Source: Clostridiales bacterium
GTDB taxonomy: Bacteria; Bacillota; Clostridia; Lachnospirales; Lachnospiraceae
Length of the DNA stretch: 10,392 bases
Direction: 5' to 3'
Assembly (NCBI GenBank): GCA_019420425.1
Contig: JAHZHG010000063.1
Span: 1-10,392, forward strand
The notes beneath the pieces are model-generated. The model was not told where the DNA came from, did not search any database, and was given only the letters and a program-made list of their open reading frames with translations. Shown piece after piece: positions 1 through 7,396 of the stretch. Within the stretch, counting starts at the first letter, position 1. Every line of letters starts with the position of its first letter. The translations under genes and the position numbers were made by a program.

Positions 1-297
1 TGGGCTTCTACCGCATATTGGTATCAGACGCTTCCCTCTGCAGGGGTAACCATACAGCCGGCGGAGGAGCGGATCCCGCTGAAAAAGATTCAGGAAACAC
101 CAAAGGCACCGGAGCCGGAACTCAACGAAGAGATGAAGGGGGCAAAGGAAGCGTCCCGGAAACGTCACGAAATATTTTTGAAGGAAAAGCAGCGCCAGCT
201 GCAGCAAAATGCCGAACGAACCCAAAGGTCAGAGGAGGGCAATCGCCGACTGGCCAGGAATGTAAGGGAGAAGTACATGGGTAGTACAAAAAAATAA
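1..297 (+). CDS. C-terminal fragment of a DUF2961/GH172-type glycoside hydrolase with a charged tail (5' end outside window)
   Basis: The frame is open from base 1 to a TAA at 295-297, giving the last 98 residues of a protein whose start lies upstream. The first residues, WASTAYWYQTLP, match the conserved end of DUF2961 (GH172) proteins, where a W/D-S-S-x-A-Y-W-Y-Q strand closes the jelly-roll core; the DUF2961 protein at 3401-4531 has the equivalent DWSCCTYFYY. Known GH172 enzymes act on alpha-D-fructofuranosides or D-arabinofuranosides. After about residue 30 the family similarity ends, and roughly 65 residues follow that are dominated by Lys, Arg, Glu and Gln, probably helical or coiled-coil and unusual for the family. 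The stop is 23 bases before the binding-protein start, so the genes are likely co-transcribed and the operon promoter lies outside the window. The family call rests on a short motif plus the second DUF2961 gene nearby. Confidence 0.7.
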   Translation, partial: WASTAYWYQTLPSAGVTIQPAEERIPLKKIQETPKAPEPELNEEMKGAKEASRKRHEIFLKEKQRQLQQNAERTQRSEEGNRRLARNVREKYMGSTKK

Positions 298-320
298 AAA
301 TATACAAAAGGAGGATTTTT

Positions 321-1571
321 ATGAAGAACAACGCAGGGAAAAAGGTAATGGCCGGGGCGCTGGCACTGACACTGGGGATGGCCGCAAATGCCGGGACGGC
401 TCTGGCCGAGGAAAGCGTAACGCTGAAATACTGGTATTTTCACACCGGCGGCGAGGCTGAGTATATCGAGGAAAAGGTGGCCCAGTGGAATGAACTGCAT
501 CCGGAAATCCAGATTGAGACAGCGGTAGTCAGCCAGTCTGAGTATATTACCACAGCAATCACGACAGCCTATGCCAACGGGGAAGCGCCGGATATTCTGT
601 ATGTCGAGCCGTCTACGTTTACGAAGTATGCATCCAAGGGTATGCTGGCTGATCTTACCCCGTACTATTCGGAGGAGCTGAAAGCAGACATTCTTCCTTC
701 TGTGCTGGAGGCGGTTACGTATGACGGAAAGCTGTGCGCGCTGCCGATGGAGCTGGAGACTTTGGGACTGTTCTACAACGCGGACATGCTGGAGGAAGCC
801 GGAATTCAGCCGCCGTCCACCTGGGACGAGCTGTACGAGGCAGCCAGAGCGCTGACCACAGATGAGGTGTATGGCCTTGCCCTTCCGGTGGAGGACAGCG
901 GATATACCCTGTTCAACTGGTGGCCGTTTATGTGGATGGCCGGGGCAGATGTGCTGGACGCAGACGGAAACACTGTGGTTAATTCTCCGGAGATGGCAGA
1001 GGCGCTGGATTATTGGGGAAGATTCTATCAGGAAGGGCTGTGCCCCAGCGCACTTCAGATTGGCCCATGGGATATCGGCAATGTGGGAACAGGAGTTGCC
1101 GCTATGCAGATCGGCGGAACATATATGATTGATGCGGCAGAGACAACCTACGGAGACGTAAATATTGGCGTGGTTCCCCTTCCTGCACCAGAGGGAAAGG
1201 ACAGCATTACGGTTGCCGGAGGACAGAAGATGGCCGTTAACGCTTCATCAGAGCATGTGGATGAGGCAGCGCAGTTTATTTTCTGGCTGTACGGAGACAT
1301 GGATGATCTGACCAATGCCAGCCAGTGGGTTACAGAAGCCAAATTTGCTTACCCGGCCCGTCAGTCCGTGATCGATGCAAATAGCGATGTATTTGAACAG
1401 GGGTTGAGAGCAGACTTTACGGCATTCTATGATACAGCCGTTCCGGAGCCAAGCTATTCTTCGGAAATTACCGATATCATTGGCGATATGACGCAAAGTG
1501 TAATGTTTGGCGGCGTGAGCGGACAAGACGCAGCCGCGCAGGCACAGGAGGCAATCGAGGCCCTGGGTTAA
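321..1571 (+). CDS. Extracellular sugar-binding protein of a CUT1-type ABC importer
   Basis: This 416-residue protein is a family 1 extracellular solute-binding protein (SBP_bac_1), the part of a carbohydrate ABC importer that captures oligosaccharides outside the membrane. It has a basic n-region (KNNAGKK), a hydrophobic stretch at about residues 9-22 and a likely AxA cleavage site (TALA before EES, near residue 29). The mature protein starts with VTLKYWYFHTGG, and the family hinge motif GLFYNADMLEEAGIQPPSTW lies at 149-168. The start is set by AAAGGAGG at 307-314, six bases before ATG. Length is normal. Unusually for a Gram-positive binding protein there is no lipobox cysteine, so it may be secreted free or held by an uncleaved signal helix. 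Two matching permease genes follow after an intergenic hairpin. The ligand cannot be read from the sequence; context suggests an oligosaccharide of furanosidic sugars. Confidence 0.93.
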   Translation: MKNNAGKKVMAGALALTLGMAANAGTALAEESVTLKYWYFHTGGEAEYIEEKVAQWNELHPEIQIETAVVSQSEYITTAITTAYANGEAPDILYVEPSTFTKYASKGMLADLTPYYSEELKADILPSVLEAVTYDGKLCALPMELETLGLFYNADMLEEAGIQPPSTWDELYEAARALTTDEVYGLALPVEDSGYTLFNWWPFMWMAGADVLDADGNTVVNSPEMAEALDYWGRFYQEGLCPSALQIGPWDIGNVGTGVAAMQIGGTYMIDAAETTYGDVNIGVVPLPAPEGKDSITVAGGQKMAVNASSEHVDEAAQFIFWLYGDMDDLTNASQWVTEAKFAYPARQSVIDANSDVFEQGLRADFTAFYDTAVPEPSYSSEITDIIGDMTQSVMFGGVSGQDAAAQAQEAIEALG

Positions 1572-1597
1572 TCGAGGACGGGGCCTGCACCTGAGAA

Positions 1598-1645
1598 TCT
1601 GCACCGGAGAGCCGCTGCCCTGGCAGATAGCCTCTCCGGTGCGGA
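1598..1645 (+). promoter_or_regulatory. Strong stem-loop between binding-protein and permease genes
   Basis: GCACCGGAGAG at 1601-1611 is the exact reverse complement of CTCTCCGGTGC at 1632-1642. The stem extends outward to about 14 pairs (1598-1611 with 1632-1645, including one G-U). The 20-base loop can form a small inner hairpin, CTGC/GCAG around 1615-1626. No U-run follows, so it is not a classic intrinsic terminator. In many sugar ABC operons a hairpin here protects the binding-protein message or partly stops transcription, giving more binding protein than permease; that role is inferred. Confidence 0.7.
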
Positions 1646-1712
1646 GGCTTTGCCGCGAGAGCCTGCGCGTCCCCAGTGAAGCAGGAAAACAGCCGCCCGG
1701 AAAGGAAAGCTT

Positions 1713-2591
1713 ATGAACAGACGAAAAAGAAAAAAACACCTTACCGCATATGCATTCATTCTTCCTGATTTTATCGGCCTGCTTTTGTTTGTGATACTGC
1801 CCATTCTCTATGCATTCTGGATCAGCTTCTATAAATGGGATTTTATTTCGGATAAAGTATTTGTAGGATTTTCAAACTACCAGAAAATGTTTCGGGATAA
1901 GGACTGGTGGGATTCCCTTGGGCGAACAGTAAAGCTTACGCTAATGTATGTTCCAAGCCTGTTTGTGATCTCCCTGTTTCTAGCCACAGTGGTCAGCTAC
2001 ATCAAATCCAGGGCAGGTTCGTTTATCAAGACCTCATTTCTGATGCCCTTTGCGATAACCTCGGTTATTGCTTCCACATTGTGGATGTTCCTGTTTAATG
2101 AAAAACGGGGATACCTGAATGCGCTGCTGAATCTGGTGGGCATTCCCGACCAGCAGTATATCGGATCAGACAGTCAGGCGATGGGTTCCATTGTGCTGGT
2201 ACTGCTCTGGATAAATATCGGTTACAATATGGTCCTGTTTTTATCCGCGATTAAGGATATACCGCCCAGCTACCAGGAGGCGGCTACCCTCGACGGAGCG
2301 AGCAAATGGCAGATTTTCCGGTATCTGACCTTTCCACTGATTAAGCAGACCAGCATTTTTATCCTGATCACGACGACCATTGCGTCCTTTCAGGTGCTGG
2401 ATCTGATCATGGTCATGACCAAAGGAGGGCCGGCAAAGGCCACGGAGGTTGCCGCGCTGTATATTTACAACAAATCTTTTCAGATGATGGATATGGGCTA
2501 TGGTTCTGCGCTTTCCGTTGTTTTGTTTCTGATTCTGGCCGTATTTTCTGCCATACAGCTTAAGCTGACCGGAAAGGAGGAAAAGCGATGA
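1713..2591 (+). CDS. CUT1-type sugar ABC transporter permease, first subunit (MalF/UgpA-like)
   Basis: This 292-residue integral membrane protein forms half of the transport channel. About six membrane helices are visible, near residues 12-36, 74-96, 106-128, 157-179, 212-232 and 262-283. The family EAA loop, which docks the ATPase, is clear at residues 187-206 (YQEAATLDGASKWQIFRYLT). A basic N-terminus (MNRRKRKKH) precedes the first helix, as is common in MalF/UgpA-type subunits. The ATG at 1713 has an AAAGGA site ending six bases upstream. Its stop overlaps the next start in an ATGA junction, indicating translational coupling and 1:1 production with the second permease. No ABC ATPase gene lies in the window, so it probably uses a shared MsmX/MsmK-type ATPase encoded elsewhere, as is common for CUT1 systems in Firmicutes. 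Confidence 0.94.
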   Translation: MNRRKRKKHLTAYAFILPDFIGLLLFVILPILYAFWISFYKWDFISDKVFVGFSNYQKMFRDKDWWDSLGRTVKLTLMYVPSLFVISLFLATVVSYIKSRAGSFIKTSFLMPFAITSVIASTLWMFLFNEKRGYLNALLNLVGIPDQQYIGSDSQAMGSIVLVLLWINIGYNMVLFLSAIKDIPPSYQEAATLDGASKWQIFRYLTFPLIKQTSIFILITTTIASFQVLDLIMVMTKGGPAKATEVAALYIYNKSFQMMDMGYGSALSVVLFLILAVFSAIQLKLTGKEEKR

Positions 2592-3388
2592 GCAGGCACA
2601 ACTGGATTACCGGGTTTCTGGTAGCAGCCGGCATTTTGATGCTGTTTCCGATTTATTTGCTGTTTATGTCGTCCTTTAAAACAGAAAGCGATCTGTTTGT
2701 GACCTCTCTCTGGCCTGATCCGGTGACTTTGGAGAGCATAAAGGCATCCATCACCTCCGGATTCCTGACCAGCCTGAGAAATTCAGTGATTGTATCCGTG
2801 GCTGTTACCGGGATTGCTATGATTCTTCACGCAATGTGCGGCTATGCGGTGGCCAGGATGGAGTTTCCGGGCAGAAAGCTGATTTTCGGAATCATTATCA
2901 GTACGCTGATGATCCCCTCAACCACAATTCTGCTTCCCTTGTTTATGATCTGCAAGCTGCTGAATCTGACAAATAATTACGGAGGACTGATTATTCCAGC
3001 GCTGTTTAACGCTTACGGTATTTTCCTGTTTCGACAGTATTATCTGGATTTTCCGACAGAGCTGGAGGAGGCGGCAGAGGTGGAGGGCTGCGGCAAGTTC
3101 AGGCTGTTTTTTACGATTGTTCTGCCGCTGTCCAAACCAATGATTGTTCCGCTGACCATCGCCTTCTTTCTGGGCACCTGGAACAATTATCTGTGGCCGC
3201 TGATCGTGAATAAAAAGGCAGAATATCAGACGGTGCAGGTCTATCTGGCGAATATGGTATCCGGCTATGGCACTCCCTGGAACATTCTGATTGCATCGGC
3301 CGCGTTGGCCGCCATCCCGGTATTTATTCTTTTCCTGTTCATGCAGAAGCAGCTCCAGGAAGGAATAAAGATAACGGGCATAAAATAA
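2588..3388 (+). CDS. CUT1-type sugar ABC transporter permease, second subunit (MalG/UgpE-like)
   Basis: This 266-residue membrane protein is the partner channel subunit. Membrane helices are visible near residues 8-28, 64-86, 98-121, 128-148, 184-204 and 235-253. The EAA loop lies at 160-179 (EEAAEVEGCGKFRLFFTIVL) and is followed by PLSKP, the usual MalG-type ending of this loop. A further family feature is the GTWNNYLWPL segment around 176-185 of the last third (just after the fifth helix). Its ATG overlaps the TGA stop of the first permease by four bases, and a GGAAAGGAGG stretch just upstream inside that gene supplies the ribosome site. It is slightly short for the subunit but all landmarks are present. 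With the binding protein and first permease it forms a CUT1 importer whose substrate is not fixed by sequence. Confidence 0.94.
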   Translation: MSRHNWITGFLVAAGILMLFPIYLLFMSSFKTESDLFVTSLWPDPVTLESIKASITSGFLTSLRNSVIVSVAVTGIAMILHAMCGYAVARMEFPGRKLIFGIIISTLMIPSTTILLPLFMICKLLNLTNNYGGLIIPALFNAYGIFLFRQYYLDFPTELEEAAEVEGCGKFRLFFTIVLPLSKPMIVPLTIAFFLGTWNNYLWPLIVNKKAEYQTVQVYLANMVSGYGTPWNILIASAALAAIPVFILFLFMQKQLQEGIKITGIK

Positions 3389-3400
3389 AGGAGGAAAACG

Positions 3401-4531
3401 ATGTTTAATGAACAGCTTTTTGAATTAAAGCCCTGGGTAGAGACAAGATGGGCCAGCTATGAAAATCCGGACGGAAAAAAGGGAGCGGGCGGAAAGGCCA
3501 GAAATGGCCGGAAGGGCGCGGCCTGGTTCACTCTGGAGGACGGTGCAGATGCTGTTTTGGCTCACGCGGAAAATACCAGCGGTATGGTGAGAAGGATATG
3601 GATCACTATGAATACGAGAAATAAGGATACGCTTCGGGGAGTCCGCATCGAAATGTACTGGGACGGCGCCGAAACACCGGCAGTCAGCGTGCCCATCGGA
3701 GATTTCTTCTGCCATGGGATTGGAAGGATGGCTGTGGTGAAAAATGCGCTGTTTTCCAGCCCCGAAGGCAGAAATTTTAACTGCTTTATCCCCATGCCCT
3801 TTAAAACCGGCATGAAAATCCTGGTGAAAAACAGAAGTGGCCAGCAGATAAAGCATTTTTATTATGACGTAGATTACACCATTGGGGATACTTTTGCGGA
3901 AAATACTCTGTATTTTCATGCCTTTTTTAACCGGGAAAATCCGACCAGCCTGTGCAGGGATTTTGAGCTTCTTCCCTATTTAGAGGGGCAGGGGCGCTAT
4001 CTGGGGGTGAACCTGGGAATCATCTGCGATACCAGCCGCTATTTTACTACCTGGTGGGGAGAAGGCGAGGTAAAGGTATATCTGGATGGAGACCGGGAAA
4101 ATCCGACCCTGTGCGGAACGGGTGTGGAGGACTATGTCGCCACGGCATGGGGGCAGGATTATTACTACGATCTGTACCATGGAAGCCAGATTTACGATAA
4201 AGAGCGCATGGAAATTGGGTGCTATCGGCTGCATATTCCCGACCCGGTTTATTTTCATCGGGATATCCGTGTAACTGTTCAGCAGATCGGCGGCATGGAT
4301 ACGGATGATGAGCTGAATAAGGCCAAATTCCATTTTCATCAGGTGACCACGGGCGATACGTATCAGTCGGTGAATGGCTATGTGATTGACTTCCCGGCGA
4401 TTAATCCCCAGGTGGTATTGCCGGAGCTGTTTGAGCGTCAGGATGACTGGTCCTGCTGTACATATTTTTATTATGACCGGCCGGAAAACGGGCTTAAGAT
4501 ACTGCCGGCGGAGCAATGCTTAATTAAATAA
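3401..4531 (+). CDS. DUF2961 / GH172-type glycoside hydrolase, cytoplasmic
   Basis: This 376-residue protein carries the hallmarks of the DUF2961 family, now glycoside hydrolase family 172: RRIWITMNTR near residues 64-73, WWGEGEVKVYLDGD at 218-231, GTGVEDYVATAWG at 239-251 and YRLHIPDPVYF at 275-285. It ends with DWSCCTYFYY (349-358), the degenerate form of the usual SSVAYWYQ strand. Characterised members are an alpha-D-fructofuranosidase that makes and splits difructose dianhydride I, and exo-acting D-arabinofuranosidases; most members are untested. Glu243 in the EDY motif is the likely catalytic carboxylate, with Glu268 or Glu271 a candidate partner (my inference). There is no signal peptide, so it would act inside the cell on imported sugar. 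AAAGGAGG lies just before ATG, twelve bases after the permease stop, so it belongs to the transporter operon. The exact substrate is unknown. Confidence 0.88.
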   Translation: MFNEQLFELKPWVETRWASYENPDGKKGAGGKARNGRKGAAWFTLEDGADAVLAHAENTSGMVRRIWITMNTRNKDTLRGVRIEMYWDGAETPAVSVPIGDFFCHGIGRMAVVKNALFSSPEGRNFNCFIPMPFKTGMKILVKNRSGQQIKHFYYDVDYTIGDTFAENTLYFHAFFNRENPTSLCRDFELLPYLEGQGRYLGVNLGIICDTSRYFTTWWGEGEVKVYLDGDRENPTLCGTGVEDYVATAWGQDYYYDLYHGSQIYDKERMEIGCYRLHIPDPVYFHRDIRVTVQQIGGMDTDDELNKAKFHFHQVTTGDTYQSVNGYVIDFPAINPQVVLPELFERQDDWSCCTYFYYDRPENGLKILPAEQCLIK

Positions 4532-4549
4532 TTCAATGGAGAGTGAAGC

Positions 4550-7315
4550 ATGGGCGATTTATATATTCCCGTTCAGCTGGAGGAAAAGCCGGTTGAACTG
4601 AAGGTCAGACGAAATGGAAAATTAATAAAACGGTTTTTTGCTTCTTTAGCCGGAAACCGTGTGGACTATTGGGAGCCCGTCCATGTAGAGGAGACCGGAG
4701 AACTGTCCGTGGAAACCGAAGCAGAGGGAAGATGGATTTCGGCGGTACAGCTGAGGGATGAACGGCTTCCCTGGGAAAAACAGAGACAAATGCCGCTGTA
4801 TCACTGCTTTCTGACCGGAGGAGGTGCAGGCAGGCTTTTGTCGCTGCAGAAAAATGCGGAGGGCTGGCTAATCGCTTACCGGTATAATCCCTGGGGAGTA
4901 TCCGGAGGCTTTCCGGAGACAGGCCTGGCTGTGGGAAGGGGGCTTTTGTCCCTTCGCCGGAAGACAGCGCCCTTGGATACAGAGAAAACCATGTGGCAAA
5001 CCGAAGAAATTCTGCCGGAAGCGGATCATGGGGAAGGGATTTTGCTGGGAGATATAGCGGAACAGAAAACCTTTGTACAGGGCAGCCGGCGGATAATTCT
5101 GGGGATCAGCCGACGAATTGATGAATCACAGTTCTGCGGCCATGTGCTTACTCTTCCGGCCTTTATGGATAGGGATAACAGGCTGTCGCCGTGTGGGGAA
5201 ACAGAACGGCTGCGGGTGTGGACGAGAAAATGGGAGAATGAACGGATAGAAAAACAGTACACGCAGCTGTTGCGGTTCCGGATTGCTCCGGGGGTATGGC
5301 CGAATATCCGCATATTACCGCCGGAAGGAAAGCCGGACGACATATCGGCAGAGGCATTTGAAGCAAAGCTGGAGCTGGAGTGCTGTACGGCCAGGCGGGT
5401 AGAGCTGGAAATCTGCGGCATACAAATAAGCTGGGACAGAAATGGCGGGACTCTTGAGGCCGGAGGCTACCGGATCGAAACAGCGCCGGGGGACGGGCTT
5501 TCCCTGCATGTATTTTCCGATCGCTGCTGCGGAGAAATCTTCTGCCAAAACCGTCAGATTTTTCTGATCAAAACGGCTGCGGATAGGCAGCAGCAGGTGG
5601 ATAACGGGATCAGCGGAAATCTGGAGGGCTGCTGTCTGAAAGAAAAAAAGAATCCGAGGATCAGGATACATACGTTTGGGGGAGCCTGCCGCCTTCGGTT
5701 CCTAGAGGTATTCGGGCTGCGCAGCGCAGGCTACAGTGCAGAAGGAGAGGAGCTGCTGCGTGAGAAAACAACAGAAGCCCCGGTATTTTACCAGGACAGG
5801 CATTATACGGTCTGGAATAACCGGGTGCGGGATGAGCGGTGCGGAGAACCGGATGCCTGGGCGCTGGATAGCAGGACGGTGCTGTCTCCGGTGCGTGTGA
5901 CCGAGGAATTTGTTTGGAGAGATACGCCCTGGGGCGATATGGTCAGGGCAGCAGAACGGACAGAGCTGTGGAAATGCCAGCCCTTTGCCTGGGCGTATCC
6001 GGAAATGAACAGCGGGATAGCGGTGGTGGATGCGGCATACCATATTGCGCTGGATGTGTTTGAACAGTGCAAAAGCCGGCGCTGTGCCCAGGAGGGGCAG
6101 GAGGGCATGTGGGCTGCAGGCATGTTCCAGGGAGAAGGAGGCGGTTTTGGCGTCTGGCTGCGGGACAGTGCACATATTGCTCTGCGGAGCGGCAGCCTGA
6201 TTGACCCGGCCGGGGCGGCGAGGACACTGCGGTATACGGCGGGGCAGGGATTCGATAACGGTTCAGACGGACCGGCTATGGCTATTGTAGGTATCTGGGA
6301 CTATTATCTGGTCACGGGAGATCAAAGCATTATCTTCGAAACCTGGCCGAAGCTATTGGAGCATATCCAAAAGGCGGATGAGCGGTTCTGTGAAGAAAAA
6401 GGGCTGGTAAGGGCGGAGCAGTCCACCTCCAACGATGCCTTCTCTGAGCCGGAAAACGGGGGCTTCTGCCTGGGCACAGAGTGCTATTTTATGAAAGCCT
6501 ATGCAGATATGGCAGAGATGGGCAGCATGGCAGGACATGATCCAGAGGAGGTCAGCCGGTGGCGGCAGCGCGCCGAAAAAATGAAGGAAGCCATCCGAAC
6601 CCAATATTGGAATGAAGAAAAAGGCTATTACACCAGCGGCCCGCAGGGAAGCGAAGCGTACCGCCGCGGCTGCTGGGAGACATCCGGCGAGGAGGGAGCG
6701 CTTTGGAGCAAGTTCGGGATAGCGGACAGGAAGCAGAAAGAGCGGATACTGGAGGCGCTGGAGCGGGAGATCATGACAGAGTACGGCATACCTGTATTTC
6801 CCCATCGAAAGGAAAAAAACCATTTCTGCGGTTCTATCTGGGTGGTCTGGGAGGCGGGAATTGCCTCGGCAGCGGCTGAGTGCGGAAAAAGCAAACTGCT
6901 TTTGCGGCTCATCGCTCAGCAGGTGAGAAATTGCATAATCAATAAGACCTTCTATGAGGTAATCGACGCGGATACCGGCCAGGCATGGCGATGGCCAGGA
7001 CAGCTCTGGCATGCAGCCGGATTTCTTTCGTTTTTTTATTACGGGCTGCTGGGAATACGGTATGAAAAAGAAGGAATGTATTTTTGCCCCTGCGTTCCCG
7101 TAGAGTTGGCCGGGCTGAGGTTTTCTGAACTGTGTTACCGGAATGCGCGGCTGGATATGGAAGTGCAGGGGTTTGGAAGACTGGCGAGGATGCTGGTCAA
7201 CGGGAAGGAGAGGAGCTATCTGCCGGCAGATACGGCGGGCAAGTGTGAGATTGTGCTGGAAATGGAAAATAAACAGGAAAATTCCGTCGAAATTTATGGA
7301 AAAGGTTGCCAATAA
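4550..7315 (+). CDS. Cytoplasmic (alpha/alpha)6-barrel glycosidase with an N-terminal degenerate GH32-like module
   Basis: This 921-residue protein has no signal peptide and two parts. Residues about 1-390 resemble a GH32 fructan hydrolase with its leading beta domain: RMPLYH-like QMPLYH (80-85), YRYNPWG (110-116) and GLAVGRGLLSLRRKTAPL (125-142) line up with the family's RPQYHFTPP, YQYNPxG and GHAVSxDLVHWxELPIAL segments. RRIILGIS (180-187) and LTLPAF (200-205) match the last propeller blade, and LHVFSDRCCGEIFCQN (319-334) matches the DRSSvEvFvN strand of the C-terminal sandwich. The NDPNG nucleophile and the RDP and EC motifs are absent and the middle blades are missing. Residues about 405-860 form a six-hairpin barrel resembling MGH1-like/GH63-like enzymes, with WLRDSAHIAL (536-545), NGSDGPAMAIVGIWDYYLVTGD (570-591 region) and GQLWHAAGFLSFFYYG (817-832); this is the likely active part. 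GGAGAG precedes ATG, eighteen bases after the DUF2961 stop. The reaction is not assignable. Confidence 0.8.
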   Translation: MGDLYIPVQLEEKPVELKVRRNGKLIKRFFASLAGNRVDYWEPVHVEETGELSVETEAEGRWISAVQLRDERLPWEKQRQMPLYHCFLTGGGAGRLLSLQKNAEGWLIAYRYNPWGVSGGFPETGLAVGRGLLSLRRKTAPLDTEKTMWQTEEILPEADHGEGILLGDIAEQKTFVQGSRRIILGISRRIDESQFCGHVLTLPAFMDRDNRLSPCGETERLRVWTRKWENERIEKQYTQLLRFRIAPGVWPNIRILPPEGKPDDISAEAFEAKLELECCTARRVELEICGIQISWDRNGGTLEAGGYRIETAPGDGLSLHVFSDRCCGEIFCQNRQIFLIKTAADRQQQVDNGISGNLEGCCLKEKKNPRIRIHTFGGACRLRFLEVFGLRSAGYSAEGEELLREKTTEAPVFYQDRHYTVWNNRVRDERCGEPDAWALDSRTVLSPVRVTEEFVWRDTPWGDMVRAAERTELWKCQPFAWAYPEMNSGIAVVDAAYHIALDVFEQCKSRRCAQEGQEGMWAAGMFQGEGGGFGVWLRDSAHIALRSGSLIDPAGAARTLRYTAGQGFDNGSDGPAMAIVGIWDYYLVTGDQSIIFETWPKLLEHIQKADERFCEEKGLVRAEQSTSNDAFSEPENGGFCLGTECYFMKAYADMAEMGSMAGHDPEEVSRWRQRAEKMKEAIRTQYWNEEKGYYTSGPQGSEAYRRGCWETSGEEGALWSKFGIADRKQKERILEALEREIMTEYGIPVFPHRKEKNHFCGSIWVVWEAGIASAAAECGKSKLLLRLIAQQVRNCIINKTFYEVIDADTGQAWRWPGQLWHAAGFLSFFYYGLLGIRYEKEGMYFCPCVPVELAGLRFSELCYRNARLDMEVQGFGRLARMLVNGKERSYLPADTAGKCEIVLEMENKQENSVEIYGKGCQ

Positions 7316-7334
7316 AATCCGGATAATTTATACT
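7306..7334 (+). promoter_or_regulatory. Predicted sigma-70-type promoter for the LacI-family gene
   Basis: TTGCCA at 7306-7311 and TATACT at 7329-7334 are each one or two bases from the vegetative consensus and are separated by exactly 17 bases. The -35 box overlaps the last codons of the upstream glycosidase gene. Transcription would start near 7341, about 55 bases before the regulator's ATG. This gives the regulator its own promoter in addition to any read-through from the operon. Predicted from sequence only. Confidence 0.65.
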
Positions 7335-7338
7335 TGGG

Positions 7339-7350
7339 AAGGTATACCTT
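7339..7350 (+). promoter_or_regulatory. Perfect 12-bp palindrome over the predicted start site: candidate repressor operator
   Basis: AAGGTATACCTT is an exact 12-base palindrome that begins four bases after the predicted -10 box and covers the expected +1. This is where an autoregulating repressor would bind. Many LacI-family operators are palindromes with a central CG, whereas this one has a central TA, so assignment to the adjacent regulator is inferred from position. Confidence 0.5.
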
Positions 7351-7396
7351 ATGTGCCGCACCCGCGGCGGAAAGCTACTGATAAGGAGGTGGGAAG

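Noticed and set aside
18..284. Open frame MVSDASLCRGN... near the window start
   Set aside because: The frame open from base 1 carries the DUF2961 ending YWYQ and runs to a stop just before the next gene; this one is an out-of-frame shadow rich in Gly.
6353..7312. Antisense open frame of 319 codons opposite the glycosidase barrel
   Set aside because: It overlaps a coding region with clear domain motifs, has no family resemblance and no convincing start signal.
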